A DNA stretch of 64,000 nucleotides from Dictyophora rubrovolvata (Eukaryota; Basidiomycota; Agaricomycetes; Phallales; Phallaceae), in assembly GCA_029959195.1 (NCBI GenBank), contig CP114117.1, forward strand, positions 930,001 to 994,000, written 5' to 3'. Numbering within the stretch: position 1 is the first letter of the stretch; the number at the start of each line of letters is the position of its first letter. A program made the translations under genes and the position numbers. The notes under the pieces were generated by a model. The model did not search any database. It was not told the DNA's origin and saw nothing but the letters and a program-made list of their open reading frames with translations. Of the stretch, positions 25,092-36,944 are shown piece by piece.

Positions 25092-26744
25092 ATGAATGAG
25101 AGACTGGCGGCCGTCAAGGTAGAAATCAAACATTGGGAACATACATTCAAAGCTGAAAATGGCCATGAACCCACCAGGGACGACATCAAAGCCAATCCTG
25201 CAATAGGTACCGTGGCATTCCCTTTGGTAGAGTCGCAATATCATTACTGACTGCAGCTAGCTGAAAAGTACAAGTTGTATAATAAGCTGAAGAAGGAGTC
25301 TCAAGAACAATCCAGCAGTAACCATGTATCGAGAAATCGAACGCCTTCGCCGCGGCCTGCTCACGCTCGACCTCACCATGATCATTCCACGACGGCCGCA
25401 GTCATCCCTTCAAAGGCCCCACCAACCGCCTCACCAGCAGTACTAGACACCAAGAACCCATTTTCCCCGCACAAAAAGAAACATGCGTTGCCCAATATTG
25501 AACCAGGACAAGCGGTCTGGAATCCTTTCATGACACCCGTTAAATCAGCACCGGTCCGTGCTTCTACACCTTCGCCCTTACCAGAACCCATTATACCTCC
25601 ACAAGTAGCGAGGCGATCTAATTCTATTATATCAAAGGCTCGCAAACGTCTAAGAGGAGATTCAGTATCTCCTTCCCCACCTCAGCGCGATAAACACGTT
25701 CAAGTCAAAGCATCTGGGTCCAACTTATTACATCAATCTAAGGAAGAAGAAAATAGTCTCAATTTTATTGAAGAATCTCCCGTTAAACCAACGACAAATG
25801 GCAAATCATTCCAGCCACTCTTCCACGACATATCCTCACAGCCCTCAACTTCCACGGGACCTGAACGAAAGACTTTCAAAAAGGCGAAAACGGTATCCGG
25901 TGGGCTGTTTGGTACAACTAAAGATGCTAAGAATGATGCTATGCATGTCGTTTTCGCCTCGCCCGTAATAGATGCTCTCTCACAAACCAAGGGGAAAATC
26001 ACAGATGGAAATGTAGTCATGCACAATAGCAAAAAAAGAAAAATAATGCCAGGTCCTAAAGGTCTTATTCCAAGCAAAGATAATCTCTTCGAAGAGTCAT
26101 CGAGCGGCATCCCAAACCAGCCATCGTCATCTCGGAAAAGGACAATATCAAAAGTGATACAGGAAAAGGCAGACAAACCCAGCCAGCCCAAAGAATCTAA
26201 CGAGTGGAATCTCCTACCTCCTTCACCTCTTGCTCAAGAAAAGAAACCCTGGAATAATGCGAACGCGAGAAAGAAAAGGCAAAAACTTGCGGAGAAGGTG
26301 CAGCATACTGACGGTAAGGATGATGACGATGATGATGAATCAGACGCCGAGTCCGACAACGTCGATATTGTTGGTTGGCATGAGGCTAGTCCCGTCCAAC
26401 AAAATGATGGCGATTCAGGATGGGAAGTCGATCCAGAATTGAATAGTCAATTACGCCTCGGGGGTTTGAGTACCCGGCCCGAATCTCAGTCACCTGAACC
26501 CGAAATTTTTGAAATCGACTTACCTGAAGAAATGCAGGAGATGTTGTCACTATCCTCTAAAAAAGGAGGCCAGAGTAAGGACGAAATTCTGGTCAAAAGC
26601 GTGATCCAGGGGCGTCGACAAGGAGGTGCAGAAGTTTGGGGACCGGGTGAATTTGGCAGAGAGTCAGAGGGAAGCGAAGGAGCAAATCACGACGTAGACG
26701 AATGGGAGAGTGAAGGGGTGCCCTGGGAAGTTGGAGAATTGTAA
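25092..26744 (+). CDS. SLD2: DNA replication initiation factor Sld2/Drc1
   Basis: Predicted 532 aa: exons 25092-25206 and 25261-26744. In the family, CDK-phosphorylated Sld2 binds Dpb11 to load GINS and Pol epsilon at origins. The N-terminal signature is clear: VKVEIKHWEHTFKAENG, PTRDDIKANPAIAEKYKLY, as in Sld2 and the N-terminus of RecQL4. The rest is disordered and rich in SP/TP sites (RTPSPRP, ASTPSPLP, SVSPSPPQ, EESPVKP), the expected CDK targets, and ends in an acidic region (DDDDDESDAESDN). The start was chosen at MNERLAAVK because upstream in-frame sequence has only a GTG and other family members begin just before this motif. The GTACCG...CAGCTAG intron keeps the IAEKYK junction. Confidence 0.93.
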
Positions 26745-26890
26745 TTCTTTTTATTAAATTATTGCTTTGTTTCATTAAGCATGTCTTCCATGTGGATGAT
26801 GGCCTCATTGCGTCACGCGTCACGGCGGGTAAGCGCCGGAGTTTATTGCGCACCGCAACCGGAAAGCAGTTCAATTCAGACAGGTATCGC

Positions 26891-28618
26891 ATGTCCATAC
26901 ACAATAGCGTGCCAGCAGATGACGCTTTCTTTTTAAAGCACGATATTTCAAAAATTACAAAGTCATTTCCCGAGCTAACGTTGGCTGCTGGTCCGCCAAA
27001 ACTCACTCACACTCCCCTTCATTTGGATCTTGACTGGAGTTCAGACACAACAGTGAGTACCGCTTTTTCGGAACGGCTTCATTCTTTGTTCCACAAATTC
27101 ACTGCCTTCGTTGTTATCGGAAAAGCATCCCTCTTCATCGACCTCACAATCCAAATTTTCTTCTTCATCTTCCTTGCCGGCAATGATAGCAGACGAACCA
27201 TCATCTGATACTGCTTTGAAAAGCAGTCGACGCCGGATGGATTTTCATGCAACAAGAAGTTCGCCCGGTCCTCGAGGTGCTTTAGAAGGAGATTATAGTT
27301 TGCACGACGAAAGCCCGTTTGAAGCGGCGAGACGTGCGCAACAAAAAATAGAGAACACCGAGGACAGACCGCCAACTGATAAGTCATCATATATTCCGGT
27401 CGGTCGTCCCATTAGCTCATACTGTACTGTCTTTTTCAACTAATGTTTTCATGTGCCTGTTCAGGGAAAGTCTCGATTTCCAAGTATTAAGCCTGGTGAA
27501 ATTGTCCCGCGTCATTTAATATGGGTAAAGTCATCTACACACCTGCCCTGTTTTATAAACGTCATTGTTTAATGGCCCACATTATCTAGATGACATTCGA
27601 TCCTCCAACATTTTTACCACCTTTAGAAGCACCGCCGTTTCCCCCTGATGTTGGACCTATCCATCACCCCATTCGTCCTGCACATTTTCCTGGTAGTGCC
27701 TACCAACACCCAGCTCTTCACCGTTCGGCTACTCAAATACAATCGTCATTCCCTCCACACTCATCTTCTCTAACGCAAAACAATTCTATTCCGCACCCAG
27801 CATCCAGACCTACCAAGGAAGTGGATCCACGCTCTTTGGCGAATCCTCAACAACTAGGACCACAGGTGCAATCTCACAGAGTTGATTCACCCGTTCACTC
27901 AAGTCGAAGCGCACCAGCCCCCATGCAATCGCACCCTCCTCCACCACCTCTTGTGAGATCGAACACGGACTCCCTCCGCGAAATACCTTCTAGTCTCAGA
28001 CCAAATGATGGGCAACACTCAAGAGCGGCTCTCATGCCATTATCAATGCCTGTTGGACCACCACCCCCACAACCAAGGTCTGCCCCCCCAACCCGTGCAC
28101 CGTCTCAGCGTCAGTTTGAACGACCCCCTTTACCTGGAACTTTCACACCAGCCCGAGACGCACCACCAATCAGCAGCTCGCTACCTCCTCCACGCATTCC
28201 AGGACATCAACCACACAATCCTTCGCCTTTGCACTCGGATTTCGTTCCGGCCTCGGGCCCTGTACGGCTCCCCTCTGATAATTTCCGAATGGCGCAATCG
28301 GAACACGGCCACGGTGTGTCAGAGAACGGCGGGCCTCGCCTGACACCAAAACCCATAATGCCTCCACTTTTGGCCCATGGAAACTATCACCATAGTGCCG
28401 ATGAGAAAAGCTCCGCGATTTTGAAGCGCTCAGTTTCTAATAATCCCTCTAAAGGTGGTTTATTTTCCCGGACAAAGAGTCTTCTGCGAAAAAGAACTTC
28501 AACGTCAACCATAAGGCTGAACACAGATGGTTCTATCGGGCTAAATCACAATAATTTGTCTACTCTCGCTGAAGAAGGACGAAAAGGGGCATCCAATAAA
28601 CTTTCCAAAAAGAAATGA
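26891..28618 (+). CDS. Unknown proline/serine-rich protein
   Basis: Predicted 507 aa: exons 26891-27052, 27126-27398, 27465-27524 and 27590-28618, all joined in phase 0. No family recognised. A short N-terminal part (DDAFFLKHDISKITKSFPEL) looks ordered. The central exon has an RRRMDFHATRSSPGPRG basic patch and an SPFEAARRAQQKIENTED helix. The 60-nt exon encodes FPSIKPGEIVPRHLIW. The long last exon is Pro/Ser/His-rich and disordered and ends with a Lys-rich tail (LSKKK) after a basic LFSRTKSLLRKRTST segment. It could be a nuclear or cytoskeletal adaptor, but nothing proves that. It follows SLD2 by 146 nt on the same strand, with an ACGCGT box at 26815-26820 just upstream. Confidence 0.75.
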
Positions 28619-29046
28619 ATCACTCTTCGTTCACTTATTTCTCTATCACGACGAACATTTTTACGATTTCTTTGGACGTTCGTGTCTACATGACAATAAT
28701 ATCTAGGACTGACTTATTCGTTTTCGATGATTTTTCCCAGGTTGACATTGTTATAGCTGTAATTCTATTGTTGTTGTTCCAAATATTATTCTTTGGGCAT
28801 TTTCTATGCTTGTCCTTTCATTACAATAAATATCTTGCAGCGGAAATATAATATAAGTATATTTATCTGTGACGTATTTCGCGCGTGTACTTACTCCTAA
28901 TGCAGTGATCGTGAGGTTGTACCTGACTTTGATGTGAGTGATCACGACAACTGTCTCTACATGCTACACACTGAGAAATGGCCCAAAATAATTCGGAGCG
29001 GTTTGGAACATTCTGTGGTTATTAATTCTGACTGTGCGCAAAGAAG
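28619..29046. other. Intergenic spacer
   Basis: Between the proline-rich gene and the acidic orphan, both on the plus strand. It is AT-rich with no credible gene. A stretch near 28845-28865 (AATATAATATAAGTATATTT) may be a 3'-end AT element. Confidence 0.45.
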
Positions 29047-29733
29047 ATGACCTCCTCCGACCTCAAAACACAAGTACAGCACCTTTACAGCGCCGTTGTT
29101 CAAAGTTGTATAACTCAAAGTATGTATGTGTATCAGAAACAGGCGTTGTTCTGGTAGTTGTCTTTTTACGAAATCATAATTCTAACTAGCATCTCAAGTC
29201 CATCCACACCTACTTATTACCCCTCCCCTTATCATAACGCTTTTCCCGCAATGGACATATGGTGGAATTCTCCTATGACGAAAAGAGGCCCGACGGATGT
29301 TTGTCAGAATGATTGGCGATTTTATCTTGTCAAACGGTGGCTCACACTAAGTTTGACCTTGGAAAGACTGATTAATCATGATTTATCATATAGCTTTGAA
29401 GATCGCGACATGTTGATGCGTTATCTACAACAAGGAATTGGACACATGTTCACGGGTTCTGCTCCAAAGAATAACAATCCAGATTACGTCGTCGATGAGT
29501 CAGAGGCATACATTACGGAAGATACTGAAGACACCAGTTCAGAGAAGGACCAGAACAATGACCCTGGCACCCGCAAATTGACCTGGACCTTGGAAGAGGA
29601 AGAGCCGGATTTTGAAGGTAACTCAGATTCCGAGTCTACAAAGTCTGAGTACTTGAGTTGTCAAGCGGCATGGGTTCTGGACAAGATTTGGAGTCGAAAA
29701 CTGACCCTGAGCAAGGATTATATACCTATATAA
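29047..29733 (+). CDS. Orphan acidic protein
   Basis: Predicted 206 aa from exons 29047-29123 and 29190-29733. The GTATGT donor and CTAACTAG acceptor join in phase 2 and supply an ATG, which the long open frame itself lacks near its start. No family is recognised. Visible features: a Ser/Pro/Tyr-rich segment, a helical, possibly ordered block (WRFYLVKRWLTLSLTLERLI ... FEDRDMLMRYLQQGIGHMF), then a strongly acidic region (EAYITEDTEDTSSEKDQ, EEEEPDFEGNSDSES) and a short basic tail. If the first exon is wrong, the start would be the internal ATG at about 29251. It may be lineage-specific. Confidence 0.55.
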
Positions 29734-30052
29734 AGCCGTGTAAAGGATATTATTGTTGATAACGCGGGTAAGTATCATGTTCTGCTGGTATTCCTCGATC
29801 TGGGTTGTGTGTTGTGATATAGCCGAGTGCGACAATATAAGCTACATATGACTTATTCAACAATATGAGGGCGCGCACACCCTAACAAGTCCTATTCAAG
29901 ACCAATATAAGGCTTGCGTCTTCCGTATAAGGTATCCATAAGTATTATAGAACGAATTAAGCCTCGAACTCGGTCAGTAGTACTTTTGGTACGGTGGTGA
30001 GGACTGCGAGAAGTGACACCTTACATATGTCACACACCATCTACAACTACAA
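29734..30052. other. Intergenic spacer upstream of RPB12
   Basis: 319 nt without a supported gene; it contains the presumed RPB12 promoter. No clear TATA box is seen near the start. Confidence 0.45.
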
Positions 30053-30352
30053 ATGAGCCAGCCACAACGAGAGAACCTTGGAGGTGTTTTTGGCTCCCAA
30101 CAAAAGCAGGAGATGGAATATCTGTGTGCAGGTAATCCAGTTAAACCCAAAAATAATTAATTGTTGTTTTTCAACCAAGTGGTAGATTGTGGTGCGAAGA
30201 ACGAAATAAGACCTCGGGAACCGATTCGATGTCGAGAGTGTGGGCACCGCATCATGTACAAAAAAAGAACAAAGAGAAGTGAGTTCATTTGACCGTCGCT
30301 CATATTGGTATCTTTAACTATTTGGCCAGTGGTACAATTCGAGGCTAGGTAG
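30053..30352 (+). CDS. RPB12: RNA polymerase I/II/III shared subunit RPABC4
   Basis: Predicted 64 aa: exons 30053-30131, 30186-30278 and 30330-30352. It is the smallest shared subunit of the three nuclear RNA polymerases and binds one zinc. The signature is complete: [20 protein letters not shown] with C-x2-C and C-x2-C ligands, then [13 protein letters not shown] and the terminal MVQFEAR. The last exon carries only 23 coding nucleotides including the stop. Convergent with the release-factor-like gene, 106 nt away. Confidence 0.97.
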
Positions 30353-30458
30353 TTACGCCACCGGTTGTATATCACCCATACCGTCGATTTCGCTGGCCTA
30401 TATGCCCTCAATAATATTACAGCTACGAATGACTCTATAAAACCACTCTGAATAGATT

Positions 30459-31033
30459 TTATTCATCGTTCGGTATTTCTTGGAGAAGCTGCCTTTCTTT
30501 CATCTTTTTTCGCTTCTTCTTCCTTTTTTGGCGTTCCCGCTCGTTCATACGTGCTCGTTGAATATCTCCTTTAGATACGCCAGGGTTTTGTAACCGGTCG
30601 AGCTAGAAAGAAGCTGTCAACCTTTTTTTTTAATCATGTGTAATTTGGCTACTTTTCCCAATAGCAGTTTCCGAGCAATACGTCTGTTTAGCTCCAGCGA
30701 CCTCGTCTCCTGGCAGTTTACACGAATACCCGTGGGGAGGTGAAGTAATTGAACCTAAAGGACATTCATCTATTTCACGCACTCTATATACTTTTGAACA
30801 TACACAGTTTTCTGTTTTATTAATTGACTGGCCGCCGGGACCACTCCCCCGGACGAAGGATTCTTTGATGTCTGACTCATTTATAACAGGGATTTCACGA
30901 TCCTTGTGCAGACGCTTCAGTTCGGAAAAGTTCAATCGGCCGGCAGAATGCGAGTTTGTTAACGCATTTAATTCATTCAGGGCGTCCGTACTGTACTAGG
31001 TTTATTGAAGTTGAGCTTTCTGGATAAGAACAT
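30459..31033 (-). CDS. Mitochondrial GGQ release-factor-like protein (MTRFR/Rso55 type)
   Basis: Predicted 132 aa in the stand-alone model: exons 31033-30992, 30914-30804, 30754-30653 and 30602-30459. The GGQ loop (RGSGPGGQSINKTENC) is followed by VQLLHLPTGIRVNCQETRS and a very basic helical tail (RERQKRKKKRKKMKERQ). This is the short class of peptidyl-tRNA-hydrolysing factors that rescue stalled mitochondrial ribosomes, with no codon-recognition domain. The start MFLSRKLNFNKP resembles a transit peptide. The first intron (GTACGG...CTGAAG, 77 nt) is the weak point. The start codon lies 5 nt after the MZM1 stop. An alternative 52-nt intron would instead fuse this frame to MZM1. Confidence 0.82.
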
Positions 31034-31038
31034 GCGAA

Positions 31039-31533
31039 TTACCTGCTGGCATCATTCAAACAGCGAGTTTTTTTGATGGTATCGTTATTTCCTAGCTCGG
31101 TATCAGAGGTAATTTTTATCCCTGTACAGTATGTGAGCAGCAATAGAAGGGACAAGCAAGGAGAGATCATTTACGCCAAACATCCTCTTCCGTCTTTTCA
31201 CCTTGCACAACATTTTGGAAAAGGAAACGTGCCACCTCGTTTCCTAGTTCTATCTTTTCCGTATAGACTCCAGCATCTGAAATGGAACGTCCGACCCGAT
31301 ATTCATTCCGAACTTTATCTAGAAAAGCTGAAATCATAGGTATATGGGACTCTCAGCAGTGTGAAATTATGGCCATACCAGTGCAGACAGGTATATCTCC
31401 TGTTTGAGCCGTTTATTAGTTGAAATCACTTCATATGGACGGGATTCTCACCTCTGAAAGTAGATTTTGCAGCTCGGAATAAACGTCGGTATGCCCCTCG
31501 AGCAGCAGCCTGCAATTGAGGAGTGACTGACAT
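31039..31533 (-). CDS. MZM1: LYR-motif mitochondrial protein Mzm1 (LYRM7)
   Basis: Predicted 112 aa: exons 31533-31452, 31399-31379 (21 nt), 31327-31175 and 31121-31039. In yeast and humans this matrix protein chaperones the Rieske iron-sulfur protein before its insertion into complex III. Family marks: AYRRLFRAAKSTFRGDIPV near the N-terminus (LYR-type motif), VARFLFQNVVQGEK, and the hallmark ITSDTELGNNDTIKKTRC close to the end. The protein ends four residues after the LND following this box. The last codons read AGC AGG TAA, and the GGTAAT there is also a usable splice donor. Divergent from the GH47 gene. Confidence 0.93.
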
Positions 31534-31710
31534 CAGCGCTTCGGTACACGACCAGTTGGCAATGATTGGGTGAGTCGGCTCGAAAGTTAGCGCTCTGTCG
31601 TCGCCAATTGAACTGCTATGTGAGTAAGCGGGTGTTATGTAAGTTGGTGATTTCTTGTCCAATCATGATTTGCTCTAAAGTTGCTCTCGCTCGCATCCCA
31701 TCAGCCTAGT
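31534..31710. promoter_or_regulatory. Divergent promoter of MZM1 and GH47 mannosidase
   Basis: Only 177 nt separate the two start codons on opposite strands, so both promoters must overlap here. No individual factor site is assigned. Confidence 0.4.
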
Positions 31711-34047
<2,337 letters not shown>

Positions 34048-34336
34048 AGGCCTACAGGTCTTTTTTGCATGTCAAATATTTGTATGTGTACAGATTATAG
34101 ATAACCAGAGCAATTTAGTATTTATTGCAATCTCATGGAATAACGAATTATCATCGGGATAATGATTAGTACATATCAGCGCTCACCTGCGCATATCAGC
34201 GCCCACTCTCTGTCACGGTTCCAACCGAAGGCACTGCAGCAACCACATTCAATTTTATTCACGACCCTTACGCTGCAATCCTGTAACTCCTGTCTTCAAC
34301 TTCTACAAATTGTTTATTTAGCGTCTCCATTCAATA

Positions 34337-35161
34337 ATGTCTTCTAAAGGATGGATCAACCTCGAATCCGCTACCAGTCTTATCCCAGACAATCAAATGT
34401 TCGAAGGAGACTCAGCCTTTAGCAGTTTCTTCAGTTTGTCCAGAACCCAGCGTCTCTATGGCTTTGTTGCTTGGTACATATCTTATGTATTATTCTTTAT
34501 TTTGGCTAAATACTGATTTCCTCCCACATCGAATCAGCCTGGTGATTGGTTTCGTTCTTTCACTACTGGGATCCATTCTGCTGTTCATAGGTTTGCTGGG
34601 GACGTTTTTATGTTCGTTTTGGTCTCTTACCTATGACACGCGCATATGGTCTTATTCTCTTCGTCAGCGTTATACCCCCCTGGAATAGTTATATCTTTAC
34701 TCGGGACAGGCTTCTTGATTGGCGTATGTCGTGTTCATTGTTAGGGATGACATTGAGATATTGACTTGCATTTTTCAAGTTTACAAAGCAATTAAAACTA
34801 GTGCGTCATACATTACACCTCATTTTTTTTGTCGATTTCATGCCCATTTTATTTGTAGATGTTCAAGCCCGTGCGGATAGTTGCCACCTTGGTGTTCATA
34901 ATTTCTATCATTCTCGTCTTTGTGGGTGCCTATGCTATTCGTAGTGATGTCCTATGTATCAGTAAGTCGCTCGCCAGAAATTTATGCTCCTAACTGATCT
35001 AAGCCGCTCAGTTTTCGTTGTCATCGAATATTTGGCTTACACCTGGTACTCACTTTCGTAAGTTACTAGAGTATTGGGAAGCGATCTACTCTGAAACGAT
35101 TCGGGATAGATATATTCCATATGCCCGAGCCGCGGCACTCAAATTGATTGGTTTCGCATAA
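34337..35161 (+). CDS. SFT2: SFT2-family vesicle transport protein
   Basis: Predicted 162 aa: exons 34337-34473, 34538-34611, 34668-34723, 34780-34800 (21 nt), 34859-34961, 35012-35057 and 35110-35161. Sft2 proteins are four-helix Golgi membrane proteins implicated in fusion of retrograde vesicles. Visible: TQRLYGFVACLVIGFVLSLL (helix 1), PPGIVISLLGTGFLIGF (helix 2), TKQLKLMFKPVRIVATLVFI (helix 3), DVLCIIFVVIEYLAYTWYSL (helix 4) and the closing SYIPYARAAALK. The order and spacing match the family. Seven tiny exons are typical of this window. Confidence 0.94.
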
Positions 35162-35478
35162 CCCAAAAATATTTACTTACACCAGGATTCTTTCATGTAC
35201 ACTTTTTGCAGGAGTTTGTAGGCAACTCCTTATAGCATGGACAGGAGTTTACTTGCGACATCCATATTTATTCAATAAACGTCTCTTCTGATATTACAAT
35301 TTCGGTAGTCTGGAGAAAATTGATTTGTCCCGGTACACAATAAATATTTGCTAATCACCCTCTGAAGCTGTTCTTCATATTTCTTAGTGCGGTCATTATC
35401 TTGACGGGATCGGATTCGCCAGTGGCATTTCTGCAGGGACTTGTTCACACGAAGCAAATCCTAAACAAGAATAGAAAC
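35162..35478. other. Convergent spacer between SFT2 and glyoxalase II
   Basis: 317 nt of 3' flanks. An open frame on the minus strand, 35272-35457, follows the glyoxalase stop but has no ATG and does not match the family C-terminus, so it is treated as 3' untranslated sequence. Confidence 0.5.
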
Positions 35479-36523
35479 CTACTTGACAGCACTGGAATCC
35501 AACCGCATGAATACGTTCCAAGACTTCTCGTCACCGATGGTTGACTTGCCGGTCGTTTGGGCAGTGGACGCAACTAAATTTCCAAGTGCCTGAACTCCTT
35601 CTCCTTGAGGATCCACCTTTTCCGAGAGATGAGTAGGAGATAGACGTAAACTCCTGAAAGACTTACAGAATGTGCGAAAGTGTAGTTCCCTTTAGTATAT
35701 TCATGGCCGTCAAACAGGACTGTCGAGTCTGGAAGAGTGCCCAGGTAGCTTAAAGCGTTATGCATTTCCTCAGCATTTCCCTCGAAGAATCGTCCGCAGC
35801 CTCCACGGAACAAGGTATCTCTAAAAGAAGAAAGAAAGAAAAGGATTTGTGTTATTTGAAGAGAGCCCGATAGAATCCTTTCTCGATCACACACACCCTG
35901 TAAAGACGCCTTTGTCGCCGGTCTTTATATCATGAGCGTAGAAACAAGTTGAGTCTTGAGTATGACATGGTGTATGGAGCGCCCTGAAAACCCGACCATT
36001 GATTAGAACGGTGCCTTTAGTTGTCAGATGGAACAACATGCCGAATCTCAATGTTTTCACCGAGTTTGAATTCATCTTTGTCCTTGACCACGTTTGTGAT
36101 GGCAGGTGCAGTATTTGAACCTGCATACATTGGGACATCCGGATACACGGATGCCTATCGTATTGAATCGATAGCTTACTCAGGCTGTTGTAATACGGAT
36201 TCCAGCTACTCACAAATTCTTTGTTACCACCGCTGTGATCACGATGATGATGAGTCGTTATTCCGGCAACAATGTTAACACCTTCTTGTTTGGCAGCTGC
36301 TGTGACCTTGGGGACATCGAAAGGATCTACGGCAGCTGCTGTCTTTGAGGCATCATCAACAAGAAGGTATGCATAATTGTCAGATTGGTTCGGAATAGGT
36401 ACAACGCGCATTTTAAATCTGAATTAATAGTCAATCCCCAGAATTTCATTTTCAAGGATCTTGATACAGTCACCTTGCAGATGTCGAAAAGGTCCGTGTG
36501 AGAGTCCGGAACAATATGGTCAT
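35479..36523 (-). CDS. GLO2: Glyoxalase II (hydroxyacylglutathione hydrolase) with upstream transit-peptide exon
   Basis: Predicted 248 aa: exons 36523-36474, 36418-36214, 36154-36042, 35983-35897, 35820-35667 and 35616-35479. It hydrolyses S-lactoylglutathione to lactate and glutathione. The metallo-beta-lactamase metal motif HHHRDHSGGN, then VDPFD, HTPCHTQDSTCFY, GDTLFRGGCGRFFEG and FDGHEYTKGNYTFA are all present, with TTGKSTIGDEKSWNVFMRLD near the end. The first exon encodes MTILFRTLTRTFSTSAR, a good mitochondrial presequence. The next exon contains a second in-frame ATG at 36411 that starts the usual cytosolic form (MRVVPIPNQSDNY). The intron between 36154-36042 and 35983-35897 only works as GC-AG (CG|GCATGT). 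The C-terminus is a little short for the family. Confidence 0.93.
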
Positions 36524-36944
36524 AACACTCAACCAGCGGTCGCCGGTGACGCGGTGACGTCTTCTCGCGGAGCCACGTGAAAATCGAAATTCGCTTCTGC
36601 TCGGTGCGGTATTTTCAACGATAAATTGGGCCGTAAAGCGTAAAGTTTCACCGAACAAGGAAAACCAAAGTCCCACCTGTGAGGATACATAATATAGTAA
36701 CTACTAGTAGTAGTACGTAAGACGAGTCAAGGTGTACCCTACTAAGTCTGTGTACCTCACACCTCATAGATCCGAACAAATTAGAATAAATCAACTAAAA
36801 AAAACATAGGTTTTAATTATCCCCCAAGCCATTTCGTGGCAGTGGCCTTGTGCCAGACAATCTCGGTGCGATGACTGCGGCAAAGGATGCCGCCAACCCA
36901 AACGACGGAAGCAAATTTTTCTAGAAATCAACTTGTCTCTCGCA
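36524..36944. promoter_or_regulatory. Divergent promoter of GLO2 and SRP receptor gene
   Basis: 421-nt divergent spacer. It includes a GTGACGCGGTGACG element at 36546-36559, related to CGTCACGCGTCAC elements at 20569 and 26811, and a TAG/TAC microsatellite-like patch near 36700-36720. No TATA box is clear on either side. Confidence 0.4.

Noticed and set aside
29158-29200. TTG-started extension of the acidic orphan
   Set aside because: A spliced ATG exon at 29047-29123 gives a better start, and the extension would be intronic.
35272-35457. Possible extra C-terminal exon of glyoxalase II
   Set aside because: No phase-correct intron of usable length joins it; the family C-terminus is reached before the TAG at 35479.
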